Source of the DNA: Nitrosomonas communis
Lineage (GTDB): Bacteria; Pseudomonadota; Gammaproteobacteria; Burkholderiales; Nitrosomonadaceae
Length of the DNA stretch: 64,000 nt
Direction: 5' to 3'
NCBI RefSeq assembly: GCF_024102715.1
Contig: NZ_JAGFJM010000140.1
Location: forward strand, 34,874-98,873
This document shows, in pieces, positions 9,750 to 18,466 of the stretch. The translations under genes and the position numbers were made by a program. The notes beneath the pieces are model-generated. The model worked only from the letters and a program-made list of their open reading frames with translations, was not told the DNA's origin and searched no databases. Every line of letters begins with the position of its first letter. Position 1 is the stretch's first letter.

Positions 9750-10418
9750 ATGACAGATCAGTACAAGCAAAATGAAGGTGAGCAAAGCGAAAAAAATAAA
9801 GTTGAGTGGGCTAAACCTGCCTCACTATTTAATATATTGGGCCAAAAATTTGCCCCAATTGCCAAGCTTCAGCATATGCAATTGCCCGCATGGTCACTTT
9901 TGGTTTTTCTAGGAATCATATTACTGGTTTTCGCCTGGAAACATATTGCGGTCAGTCAAGCTGAATCCCGTTTGGAAAAAGAGCGCACTGAAATGGCCCA
10001 GAATCTTGAAACTGAACGTGCCATCATTATTAGAAAAGCACGTGAGTATGCCGACAGCCAATATAACAAAGAAGAAGAACGTTTTGGCCAAGTTTTATCA
10101 TGGGCAGTGCGTGGCGAATTGATTCGCAACAACCTTGATCAGGTCAGTCAATACCTGAATGAGTTGGTTAAACTGAAAGAAACGGAACGTGTCGTATTGA
10201 TCAGTGAAGAAGGCAAACTGTTGGTATCGACCGATAAAAAACTGGAACAAGCAGAAGGGAAAGAAATCTATCCGGCTGAGGTTCTTCAGCAACGCAAAAT
10301 TACCATCATGTCAGACGTCAATGGCAAGAAACTGTTGGTTGTTCCCGTCATGGGATTGAATGCGCGCTTGGCTACCGTGGTCATTAGCTATAAACAAGCA
10401 GCATTATCCGGTAGCTAA
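9750..10418 (+). CDS. Single-pass membrane protein with a periplasmic sensor-like domain
   Basis: The start is placed at ATG 9750 because AAGGAG lies 7 bp upstream; an in-frame start at 9708 has no such site. The 222 residues comprise a charged cytoplasmic N-terminus, one membrane helix (LPAWSLLVFLGIILLVFAW, about 46-65), a coiled-coil stretch rich in E/K/R (about 68-105), and a C-terminal domain. That last domain (RVVLISEEGKLLVSTDKKL ... KLLVVPVMG) resembles the PAS/Cache-like input domain of membrane sensors. No HAMP, kinase, GGDEF or methyl-accepting output domain follows, so it cannot signal alone. I do not recognise a named family. A strong terminator follows directly. Confidence 0.75.
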   Translation: MTDQYKQNEGEQSEKNKVEWAKPASLFNILGQKFAPIAKLQHMQLPAWSLLVFLGIILLVFAWKHIAVSQAESRLEKERTEMAQNLETERAIIIRKAREYADSQYNKEEERFGQVLSWAVRGELIRNNLDQVSQYLNELVKLKETERVVLISEEGKLLVSTDKKLEQAEGKEIYPAEVLQQRKITIMSDVNGKKLLVVPVMGLNARLATVVISYKQAALSGS

Positions 10419-10440
10419 TGCTTTAAATCCTGCTGATGCA

Positions 10441-10469
10441 ACCCCAGTAAGCATTACTGGGGTTTTTTT
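10441..10469 (+). terminator. Rho-independent terminator
   Basis: A ten-base perfect stem, ACCCCAGTAA with TTACTGGGGT, closes on a 3-base loop and runs directly into seven T residues. It ends the transcript of the single-TM protein gene and lies just outside the 3' end of murA on the other strand. Confidence 0.92.
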
Positions 10470-11721
10470 AATTTATGCGCTCGATCTGGGCGCCCAGTTG
10501 CGATAACTTTTGTTCAATGCGCTCATAGCCACGATCAAGATGATAAATGCGGTCAATGACCGTTTCTCCTCGCGCTATCAATCCTGCTATTACCAGACTG
10601 GCTGACGCACGCAGATCAGTCGCCATGACACCCGCTCCATCAAGGCGGGGTATTCCATGCACGATGGCGGTATTGCCTTCCACTGTGATATCCGCATTCA
10701 TGCGTTTCAATTCCTGAACATGCATGAAGCGATTCTCAAAAATTGTTTCAGTGATGATGGCGGTGCCACTCGCGACGCTGTTGAGCGCCATGAACTGGGC
10801 TTGCATATCCGTTGGGAAAGCAGGGTAGGGTGCTGTCCGCACGTTTACTGATTTGGGTGGCTTGTTCATGCTGAGATGAATCCAGCTTTTTCCTGAATTG
10901 ATAGTGGCCCCTGCTTCGAGTAGTTTATTGATGATTGCATCCAGCGTATCTGGTCGGGCACCTTTAAGATAAATATCGCCGTTACTGGCGGTCACTGCTG
11001 TCAGGAAAGTACCTGTTTCAATACGGTCAGGCATGACATCATGTGTGCAACCATGCAATGCCTTGACACCTTGAATGGTAATGACATTTGTTCCTGCGCC
11101 TTCAATTTTTGCGCCCATTTTAATCAGGCACTGCGCCAGATCAATGATCTCGGGTTCACGCGCAGCGTTTTCCAGTATCGTTATGCCAGTAGCAAGCGTG
11201 GCTGCCATCATCAGATTCTCGGTACCGGTCACAGTGACGATATCCATCACGATGCGTGTGCCAGTCAGCTTTTTAGCTTTGGCATGAATATAGCCATGTT
11301 CGATCATGATTTCTGCACCCATGGCCTGTAAACCTTTAATATGCTGATCAACCGGCCGAAGGCCAATGGCGCAGCCACCAGGTAAGGAAATGGTGGCCTC
11401 ACCCTTGTGGGCAAGTAGCGGCCCAAGTACCAGAATGGCGGCACGCATGGTCTTGACCATTTCATAAGGGGCGGTTGGATTGGTAAGATGAACAGCTGAC
11501 AGTTCCATTCCTGCTTGATCGTTTGTTAAGATGGCCACGCCCATTTGCTGCAACAAATGCAGCATGGTCGAAACATCTTTGAGATCAGGGACATTTCTGA
11601 GTTTGAGTGTGTCGTTGGTCAGTAATGAGGCGCACAGTGCGGGTAGTGCTGCATTTTTTGCACCAGAAATGTTAATTTCGCCACTAAGCGGCTTACCGCC
11701 ATGAATAACGAGTTTTTGCAT
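10468..11721 (-). CDS. murA: UDP-N-acetylglucosamine 1-carboxyvinyltransferase
   Basis: 417 residues, the first committed step of peptidoglycan synthesis (enolpyruvyl transfer from PEP to UDP-GlcNAc). The inverted alpha/beta barrel family is shown by K22-N23 in [16 protein letters not shown] and by the active-site loop [18 protein letters not shown]. The catalytic Cys is at about 117, so the enzyme should be of the fosfomycin-sensitive Cys type rather than the Asp variant. Length matches E. coli MurA (419). In many proteobacteria murA sits beside hisG or ibaG; here it stands alone, divergent from ridA. Confidence 0.97.
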   Translation of the reverse strand: MQKLVIHGGKPLSGEINISGAKNAALPALCASLLTNDTLKLRNVPDLKDVSTMLHLLQQMGVAILTNDQAGMELSAVHLTNPTAPYEMVKTMRAAILVLGPLLAHKGEATISLPGGCAIGLRPVDQHIKGLQAMGAEIMIEHGYIHAKAKKLTGTRIVMDIVTVTGTENLMMAATLATGITILENAAREPEIIDLAQCLIKMGAKIEGAGTNVITIQGVKALHGCTHDVMPDRIETGTFLTAVTASNGDIYLKGARPDTLDAIINKLLEAGATINSGKSWIHLSMNKPPKSVNVRTAPYPAFPTDMQAQFMALNSVASGTAIITETIFENRFMHVQELKRMNADITVEGNTAIVHGIPRLDGAGVMATDLRASASLVIAGLIARGETVIDRIYHLDRGYERIEQKLSQLGAQIERIN

Positions 11722-11839
11722 GGATTTGTTTGGGTTATCAGAATTGCTGTAACAAAGAGAGGTGCATTGAAGTTTGACCAGGCGCCTAAATGAAAATTAT
11801 TGACTGAAGCTATATTATCTTAATATTTGAGGAGATAAA

Positions 11840-12229
11840 ATGAATAAACAAATTATCCAGACGACTGAAGCACCGCAAGCAATTGGCACCTATTCGCAGG
11901 CAATACGTGTGAGCGGGGGAGAGACGGTTTATCTTTCTGGTCAAATCGGTCTCGACCCCGTGACGATGCAGATGGTCGAAGGTATCGAGTCACAAATTGA
12001 ACGTGTCATACATAATATGAAAGCGGTTGCAGTGGCAAGCGGCGGCGGTTTGGGTGATATCGTCAAATTAAATGTCTATCTGACGGATCTTGCCAATTTT
12101 GCCAAAGTCAATGAAATCATGGCCAATCATTTTAGCCAGCCTTATCCAGCGCGGGCAGCGATCGGCGTGGCAGCGCTGCCGCGCGGTGCGTTGGTTGAAA
12201 TAGATGCAGTGATGGTGTTACCTAAATGA
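11840..12229 (+). CDS. ridA: RidA family enamine/imine deaminase
   Basis: 129 residues of the YjgF/YER057c/UK114 family, trimeric enzymes that hydrolyse reactive enamines such as 2-aminoacrylate released by PLP enzymes. The conserved pieces are present: N-terminal [32 protein letters not shown] and the C-terminal [23 protein letters not shown]. That last stretch includes the Arg that binds the substrate carboxylate and the Glu of the active site. A GAGGAG ribosome site precedes the ATG. It lies 62 bp upstream of recG, a pairing (ridA near recG/spoT) common in proteobacteria. Confidence 0.93.
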   Translation: MNKQIIQTTEAPQAIGTYSQAIRVSGGETVYLSGQIGLDPVTMQMVEGIESQIERVIHNMKAVAVASGGGLGDIVKLNVYLTDLANFAKVNEIMANHFSQPYPARAAIGVAALPRGALVEIDAVMVLPK

Positions 12230-12291
12230 AGGGTGATAGCGTAGGCCATTCAGGCAGAAAGAGCATAACGAAGGATAATTAAGCGACTCAC

Positions 12292-14358
12292 TTGAACACG
12301 CTCAAGAGCAATCCTTTTTCCTGGATCAATCAGCCACTGCAGCAAAAGCTGGTCAAGTTGGGTATACACAATGAATTAGATCTGCTTCTGCATTTACCCC
12401 TTCGCTATGAGGATGAGACTCGGCTTTACCCCATCAGAGACATTCCTGAAGGTAAAACTGTTCAGATCGAAGGGGTGATCGTTGATTGCGAGATTATCAC
12501 CCATCCACGGCGGCAGCTGGTATGCCAGTTAAAGGATACCAGCGGCGTCCTTTTTATCCGCTTTCTTAATTTTTATCCAGCTCAAGTGAAAGCCTACTCG
12601 CCAGGGGTCCGGCTCAGGGTGCTTGGCGAAGTGCGTACTGGTTTCTTTGGCGCAGAGATGATTCATCCCAAATGCCGGTCTGTGCATGAGGAAGCGCCAC
12701 TTGCTGATACCTTAACGCCTATCTACTCGACAACAGCCGGTGTTGCGCAATCAACTATCACCAAACTGATTCAACAAATTTTAAGAGATAGCCGTAACAC
12801 TGATTTCTTAGCAGAAACACTGCCAGAAACGATATTGACGCAGTATCAGCTGATAGGATTTAGAGAAAGTATCTGGCTACTACATCAGCCTCCTCCTGAT
12901 ATCGCCATGGGGTTACTGCAAAATCGCACTCATCCAGCCTGGCGCCGCATCAAATTTGATGAGCTATTAGCGCAGCAATTATCCATGCGCATGCATTATC
13001 GTCAGCGGCGAAGCTATCGGGCGCCCGTTTTGCAGGAGAAGAACCATTTGACGCAGGCACTGCTCGCATCGCTTGCTTTCGATCTGACTGATGCTCAAAA
13101 AAAAGCACTGACTGAAATCAAACGCGACCTTTCTGCTGCGAATCCCATGCAACGACTGTTACAAGGTGATGTGGGCAGCGGCAAAACGATTGTGGCTGCA
13201 CTGGCGGCTTTGCAGGCGATTGAAAACGGTTATCAGGCCGCCGTCATGGCGCCAACGGAGATACTTTCTGAGCAGCATTATCAAAAATTTCTATCCTGGT
13301 TCGCACCGCTCGGTGTCACTGTGGCATGGTTGTCTGGGAGCCAGACAAAGAAGCAGCGTGCGCATGAATTGACAGAAATTGCGGCGGGTAATGCCATGCT
13401 GACTGTGGGGACGCACGCCTTGTTTCAGGAGCAAGTCCAGTTTTCCCGCTTGGGGCTGGTAATTGTCGATGAACAGCACCGTTTCGGCGTTCATCAACGC
13501 TTGGCCTTGCGCCTCAAAGGCAGTGAGACAAACTGGCTTCCGCATCAATTGATGATGAGCGCAACACCCATCCCGCGCACGCTGTCGATGAGTTATTATG
13601 CTGATTTGGAAGTATCGGTCATCGATCAATTACCGCCGGGTAGATTACCGGTGATCACTAAATTGATCGATGAAAGCCGGCGCAGTGAAGTGGTTGCCCG
13701 TGTCCGGGAGGCATGCCATGCAGGCAAACAGGCTTATTGGGTCTGTCCCTTGATCGAAGAATCCGAAGCTCTGCAGCTTAAAACAGCAGTTGAAACCTAT
13801 ACAGTGCTCAGCCAGACTTTTCCAGATTTAAAGGTCAGCCTGGTACACGGACGGCTGCATGCACAGGATAAATCAGCCATCATGACTGCATTCAGCCAGG
13901 GAGAGATTCAGCTGCTGGTTGCGACCACCGTGATTGAAGTCGGTGTCGACGTACCGAACGCTTCGCTAATGGTGATTGAGCATGCGGAGCGAATGGGATT
14001 GTCACAGCTCCACCAACTGCGTGGCCGTATCGGCCGCGGCAGTGAGGTAGGGATATGTGTGCTGCTATACCAGCAACCATTATCTCAAATCGCACGGCAG
14101 CGGCTGCGCATCATTTTTGAGCATACCGACGGTTTTGAAATCGCCCGGCAGGATCTCAGACTGCGCGGCCCGGGAGAGTTTCTGGGTACCCGCCAGAGCG
14201 GCATACCGATGCTGCGCTTCGCTGATGTGCAACAGGACATGGATTTGCTTGAGGCTGCACGGACTGCCGCTGAATACCTGTTGCATGACTATCCTGCAGC
14301 TGCTCAGCGTCATCTGCAACGCTGGTTGGGGGAGAAGAAAGAGTATTTGCGGGTGTAA
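12292..14358 (+). CDS. recG: ATP-dependent DNA helicase RecG
   Basis: 688 residues; reverses stalled replication forks and unwinds branched DNA. The N-terminal wedge (OB-fold) domain covers about 50-170. The helicase core carries motif I GDVGSGKTIVAALAAL, motif II DEQHRFG (DEQH), motif III MSATPIPRT and motif VI QLRGRIGRG. The C-terminal TRG-type segment with GPGEFLGTRQSG is characteristic of RecG. The frame has no in-frame ATG near the N-terminus, and TTG at 12292 (NTLKSNPFSW) is the best start, with AAGGA about 16 bp upstream. The unusual start codon and distant ribosome site suggest low expression, as expected for RecG. Confidence 0.95.
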   Translation: MNTLKSNPFSWINQPLQQKLVKLGIHNELDLLLHLPLRYEDETRLYPIRDIPEGKTVQIEGVIVDCEIITHPRRQLVCQLKDTSGVLFIRFLNFYPAQVKAYSPGVRLRVLGEVRTGFFGAEMIHPKCRSVHEEAPLADTLTPIYSTTAGVAQSTITKLIQQILRDSRNTDFLAETLPETILTQYQLIGFRESIWLLHQPPPDIAMGLLQNRTHPAWRRIKFDELLAQQLSMRMHYRQRRSYRAPVLQEKNHLTQALLASLAFDLTDAQKKALTEIKRDLSAANPMQRLLQGDVGSGKTIVAALAALQAIENGYQAAVMAPTEILSEQHYQKFLSWFAPLGVTVAWLSGSQTKKQRAHELTEIAAGNAMLTVGTHALFQEQVQFSRLGLVIVDEQHRFGVHQRLALRLKGSETNWLPHQLMMSATPIPRTLSMSYYADLEVSVIDQLPPGRLPVITKLIDESRRSEVVARVREACHAGKQAYWVCPLIEESEALQLKTAVETYTVLSQTFPDLKVSLVHGRLHAQDKSAIMTAFSQGEIQLLVATTVIEVGVDVPNASLMVIEHAERMGLSQLHQLRGRIGRGSEVGICVLLYQQPLSQIARQRLRIIFEHTDGFEIARQDLRLRGPGEFLGTRQSGIPMLRFADVQQDMDLLEAARTAAEYLLHDYPAAAQRHLQRWLGEKKEYLRV

Positions 14359-14491
14359 GGGAGGCTAAGGATGTGCCTGACGCAGCACGCACTTGGGTAC
14401 AGCGGCGGTGGTGCAGGCTTTACAGCTATATAAGTCAGATAAAATGGACTTTTTCGCTCAAATCACTATTATTTAGCAAGGAGATCATGGT

Positions 14492-14854
14492 ATGAGCAAC
14501 TATGTAGATGGATTCGTGATTCCGCTTCCGAAAGACAAAGTTAATGATTACAAACGCTTGGCTGAGCAAGCGAGCCAGATCTGGAAGGAGCACGGCGCGC
14601 TCGATTATTGGGAATGCATTGGTGACGATTTGGAAGTGAAAGATATGGTTTCATTTAAGAAGCTAGCGGGTGCCGGTCCGGATGATACTGTAGTATTTGC
14701 TTGGGTCGTGTTCGAATCGCGTGAGCATCGCGATGCTGTCAACGCCAGGATTATGACTGATCCACGAATCAAGGAAATGTGCGATCCATATAATCAGCCA
14801 TTTGATTGCCAGAAAATGGCATACGGCGGCTTCAAGACACTGGTGCATGCTTGA
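14492..14854 (+). CDS. DUF1428 family protein
   Basis: 120 residues matching the DUF1428 (YbaA-like) family: YVDGFVIPLPKDKVNDYKRLAEQASQIW near the start, ALDYWECIGDD in the middle, and the C-terminal MAYGGFKTLV. The fold is a dimeric alpha/beta-barrel (ferredoxin-like), and the function is unknown. A good AAGGAG ribosome site lies upstream. It is a single gene in its own transcription unit, followed 190 bp later by a VOC-fold gene in the same direction; the two families often sit together in stress-related regions, but that is only a loose association. Confidence 0.85.
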   Translation: MSNYVDGFVIPLPKDKVNDYKRLAEQASQIWKEHGALDYWECIGDDLEVKDMVSFKKLAGAGPDDTVVFAWVVFESREHRDAVNARIMTDPRIKEMCDPYNQPFDCQKMAYGGFKTLVHA

Positions 14855-15045
14855 GCAAGCGTATTTCGGCGCTGCATATTCGGGAAAGGGGATTTATTCC
14901 ATTTCTAAAACAAAATAAAGAGAAGGCGAGCTGCAGACAGTATAAACAATATGACAAGCAAAAGCCGGCAAAGTAAGTTTTGATTTAGAATGGGAATGAC
15001 TTGCCACAGCCATCGCTTGCCTAATCTTAAATTCAAGGAACTGCC

Positions 15046-15477
15046 ATGCCAAACACAATAATCCAACCTTATTTGTTCTTCGGCGGGCGCTGTGAAGAAG
15101 CGCTTGATTTCTATCGTACCGCACTTGGTGCACAAGTGGAGATGCTGTTGCGCCACAAAGACAGTCCTGAACCTCCACCGCCTGGCATGCTGCAAGCAGG
15201 CTTTGACAACAAAATCATGCATGCTGCTTTCCGCATCGGTGGCAGTACACTGATGGCTTCTGACGGCTGCCAGGAAGGCGCAAACTTCGGCGGTTTTTCT
15301 CTGTCGCTGACTGTGCCGGCAGTAACCGAAGCTGAGCGTGCTTTTGCTGTACTCGCCGACGGGGGTCAGGTACAGATGCCGTTGACCAAGACATTCTGGT
15401 CACCTTGTTTTGGCATGGTTACTGACCGCTTCGGCATCAGTTGGATGATCAATGTGGCAGCTGATTCCCCTCAATAA
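15046..15477 (+). CDS. VOC family protein (PhnB/YjdN-like)
   Basis: 143 residues with the glyoxalase/bleomycin-resistance (VOC) fold of the PhnB/YjdN subgroup: IIQPYLFFGGRCEEALDFYRTALGAQVEMLLRHKDSPEP at the N-terminus and FGMVTDRFGISWMINV at the C-terminus. The role of YjdN/PhnB is unknown. It does not confer glyoxalase activity by sequence alone, and no phosphonate genes lie nearby. It ends 190 bp before the RND efflux operon and may share its upstream region. Confidence 0.85.
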   Translation: MPNTIIQPYLFFGGRCEEALDFYRTALGAQVEMLLRHKDSPEPPPPGMLQAGFDNKIMHAAFRIGGSTLMASDGCQEGANFGGFSLSLTVPAVTEAERAFAVLADGGQVQMPLTKTFWSPCFGMVTDRFGISWMINVAADSPQ

Positions 15478-15666
15478 GACATATAAGTGACAGAAACATG
15501 AAATAATTCAGGTTGTGACGTTTTACAGTGAATATTAATAGGAAATGGCATGTTGTTGCAGCTAAACCGTTCTCATCGTCGAATGACGGCAGTTACTTTG
15601 GTTATCGTCTTTAAACTGATGGACGTGATCAGGTGGACTTTTGCTGAGTGTAGCAAGGAATTATTC

Positions 15667-17079
15667 ATGGCCTGCCTGATAGGAATGAAGCGCTATCGCT
15701 GCTGCTTGCGCACAGTGTCCTTGCTTCCATTCCTATTGATTGCATCTTGTGCCATGGGGCCTGATTACTCGCGGCCTCACATCGATCTCGCTGACAATTT
15801 TCGTATGACTCAGACGGAAGGGCAATCTATTGCCAATCTTCCCTGGTGGGAGCTTCTGCACGATGAAGAACTGCAACGACTGATCAATCATGCACTTCAA
15901 GAGAACAAGGATCTCAAGCAAGCTGTAGCGAGCGTTGAGGAACTACAGGCTCGTCTAAATACCGCACGCATGGATTTCGTCCCCAAAATCGATATAGAAG
16001 CTAATGCGCCCGCACTTGGTACGCTTGGTGGATTTCTTCGTCCCGGATTTCCGACGCCTTTCAATTATTACGGACAGGCAACGCTCAATTGGGAACTGGA
16101 TATCTGGGGGAGGATACGCCGCGCCAATGAAGCGGCGCGTGCGGATCTGCTTGCGCGCGAGGAAAACCGGCGCGCTATCATTCTAACGCTGGTTAGTGCA
16201 GTAGCGCAGTCCTATTTTGATCTGTTGCAATTTGATATGCAGCTGGATATCGCCCGGCGCGCACTTTTTTCGTGGGAAGAATCGGTGGCCATCTCGCGCG
16301 CGCAGCTGCAAGAGGGGGTCATTTCCCGCCTTGACCTGGATCAATTCGAGGCTGAGCGTGCCAATGCGGCTGCGCGGGTGTCTGAACTGGAGCGGTTAAT
16401 GGTCCAGAAAGAAAATGAACTCAGTGTATTGCTGGGAAGAACGCCGTTACCGATTGTGCGCGGGCGTTCTCTGACAGAGCAGGTTGTACCACCTGAAGTA
16501 CCGGCTGGTTTACCTTCCGAATTATTGCAACGGCGCCCTGATATTCTTCAGGCTGAACAAAACTTGGCGGCTGCTACTGCCAGAATCGGGGTGGCCAAAG
16601 CAGAGCGGTTTCCCAAGCTGTCATTGACCGGTTTTCTAGGTGTGGCTAGCCCATCGCTATCTAATCTATTGCTCTCTGATAGCGATTTTGGTGTAGGCGG
16701 AATCGGATTGGCGGGTCCGCTGCTGAACGCACAAAGCCTTGGTTTTGAACAGCGGGCTGCAGAAGCGCGTGCGAAACAAGTATTGGCGCAATACGAGCAA
16801 ACTATTCTGGTTGCATTCAGGGAAGTGGAAGATGCGCTGGTGGCTATTCGTACTGCCAACGATCAGCGCAAGGCGCAGCAACAACAGGTCGAGGCGTTGC
16901 GTTCAGCTTTGCAGGTAGCTGACCTTCGTTATGAAGGGGGAATTACCAGCTATGTCGATGTGCTTCTTGCCAAGCGCACTCTGTTCGATGCTGAATTTGC
17001 GCTCATGGCAACACACCGCCTTCATCTGGTTTCTGTTGTCCAGCTCTATAAAGCCTTGGGTGGTGGCTGGATGCCATAA
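15667..17079 (+). CDS. RND efflux outer-membrane lipoprotein (NodT/OprM family)
   Basis: The frame is open from 15550, but the start is placed at 15667 because AAGGA lies 8 bp upstream and the result has a proper lipoprotein signal: MACLIGMKRYRCCLRTVSLL, then the lipobox IASC. This gives 470 residues, the usual length for TolC-like OprM/NodT channels. MGPDYSRP directly after the Cys, the paired OEP repeats (LPWWELLHDEELQRLI; ELLQRRPDILQAEQNL) and the long helical segments fit the family. It forms the outer-membrane duct for the adaptor and pump encoded downstream. A hairpin between this gene and the adaptor gene suggests that expression of the two parts may be uncoupled. Confidence 0.93.
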   Translation: MACLIGMKRYRCCLRTVSLLPFLLIASCAMGPDYSRPHIDLADNFRMTQTEGQSIANLPWWELLHDEELQRLINHALQENKDLKQAVASVEELQARLNTARMDFVPKIDIEANAPALGTLGGFLRPGFPTPFNYYGQATLNWELDIWGRIRRANEAARADLLAREENRRAIILTLVSAVAQSYFDLLQFDMQLDIARRALFSWEESVAISRAQLQEGVISRLDLDQFEAERANAAARVSELERLMVQKENELSVLLGRTPLPIVRGRSLTEQVVPPEVPAGLPSELLQRRPDILQAEQNLAAATARIGVAKAERFPKLSLTGFLGVASPSLSNLLLSDSDFGVGGIGLAGPLLNAQSLGFEQRAAEARAKQVLAQYEQTILVAFREVEDALVAIRTANDQRKAQQQQVEALRSALQVADLRYEGGITSYVDVLLAKRTLFDAEFALMATHRLHLVSVVQLYKALGGGWMP

Positions 17080-17141
17080 TGATCAATTTTTGTCATCAAT
17101 ATTTACTGCTAGAAAATCTCTTTGCGAGCGAGCCACTAATA

Positions 17142-17168
17142 TCCACTTCTTCAGGGAGTGGAGTTTTC
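17142..17168 (+). terminator. Hairpin with short T run between efflux lipoprotein and adaptor genes
   Basis: TCCACTTC pairs with GGAGTGGA (one T-G pair) around a 5-base loop and is followed by GTTTTC. It could partly terminate the lipoprotein transcript or act as an attenuator. An A/T-rich stretch follows that could carry a separate promoter for the adaptor-pump pair. Confidence 0.4.
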
Positions 17169-17224
17169 AGTAGAACGTTAATTATCGTATAGTCTTCTTT
17201 TCAGCATAATTAAGAGTCAAGTTT

Positions 17225-18466
17225 ATGGACCAAACGATTCAATGGCTAACCGCATTAACCACACGAGTTGAGCATACCGTGGCAGGCGTGAGTATCGGGT
17301 TATTCCTGGTCCTGCTTGCTGGTTGCGCCGAGAAAACGCCTACTAACTCATCGCCGCCTGTTCCTCAAGTGGGAGTCATTACGGTCACTGCCCGGGCGGT
17401 TGAAGATGAAGCGGAATTTATCGGACAGACTGAAGCTTTCCGCCCGGTGGAGATCCGATCGCAGGTCAGTGGCATTATCAAACAAGTTTATTTTACTGAG
17501 GGCCGGAATGTAAAAAAAGGAGACCGGCTATACTTGATTGATCCTGTGCCATTTAAAGCCATTTACCTTAGCAGCAAAGCCAAAGTGGCCGAAGCTCAGG
17601 CGCGCTTGACCCAGGCAAAGCAGGATTTGGCGCGTGTGAAACCATTGCTGGAGAAACAGGCTGTCAGCAAGAAAAATGTTGATGATGCTGAAGCTGAAGT
17701 GCTGGCAGCCAGAGCTGCACTGGAGGCAGCACAAAATGATCTGGTAAAAGCAAAATTTGATCTGGACAATACCCTGATCTCCGCACCGGTAAATGGCCGT
17801 ATCGGCCGTAGCCATTTCTATGAAGGACGGTTAATTTCTGCCCAGACTACCCTGTTGGCGACTATTGATCAGCTCGATCCCATGTATGTCAATGTCAGCG
17901 TTCCTGAAAGCTATCTGCTGCGCCGCCGTCGCGAGCTTGCTGAACTTAAAGTGCAAAGGCCGGATCTTTTTCAATTACGCGGGGTGATGACTTTTTCGGA
18001 TGGAAGCGTATATCCAGAGGAAGGAGTACTGGATTTTGCGGATGTTGCCTTGCGGCCGGAAACAGGCACACTGCAGGGACGATTCACGTTTCCTAATCCG
18101 GAAGGGGGAAAAGAGCCTGGACAGTCTTATTTTTACCCTGGCCAGTTCGTCAAAATTCGCATCAAGGGCTATATCCGGACCGACGCTATCCTCATACCTC
18201 AGCGTGCTGTGCAGCAAGGAACGAGTGGCTCATTTGTTTATGTGATTGATGAGGAGGAGAAAGCAGAACTGCGGCCGATTTATGCCAGCGCCTGGCATAA
18301 TCATGAATGGTTGATCGAATCAGGGTTGCACGTAGGAGAACGGGTAGTGGTAGATGGATTTCATCGAATTCTGCCGGGAACACGTGTAAATATTATTCAA
18401 TATCAGCAGGAAAAAACTTCATTCCTTATTCATGCGGAAGAATTAATTGCGCATAACGTGCCATGA
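17225..18466 (+). CDS. RND efflux periplasmic adaptor subunit (AcrA/MexA family)
   Basis: 413 residues. A signal segment ends in the lipobox LLAGC at about residue 37, so it is a lipid-anchored membrane-fusion protein. The biotinyl-lipoyl halves (FRPVEIRSQVSGIIKQVYFTEGRNVKKGDRLYLIDP and FDLDNTLISAPVNGRIGRSH) flank a long coiled-coil hairpin, followed by beta-barrel and membrane-proximal domains (YPGQFVKIRI). It bridges the inner-membrane pump and the outer-membrane duct. Its stop overlaps the pump gene start by 4 bp. Confidence 0.95.
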   Translation: MDQTIQWLTALTTRVEHTVAGVSIGLFLVLLAGCAEKTPTNSSPPVPQVGVITVTARAVEDEAEFIGQTEAFRPVEIRSQVSGIIKQVYFTEGRNVKKGDRLYLIDPVPFKAIYLSSKAKVAEAQARLTQAKQDLARVKPLLEKQAVSKKNVDDAEAEVLAARAALEAAQNDLVKAKFDLDNTLISAPVNGRIGRSHFYEGRLISAQTTLLATIDQLDPMYVNVSVPESYLLRRRRELAELKVQRPDLFQLRGVMTFSDGSVYPEEGVLDFADVALRPETGTLQGRFTFPNPEGGKEPGQSYFYPGQFVKIRIKGYIRTDAILIPQRAVQQGTSGSFVYVIDEEEKAELRPIYASAWHNHEWLIESGLHVGERVVVDGFHRILPGTRVNIIQYQQEKTSFLIHAEELIAHNVP

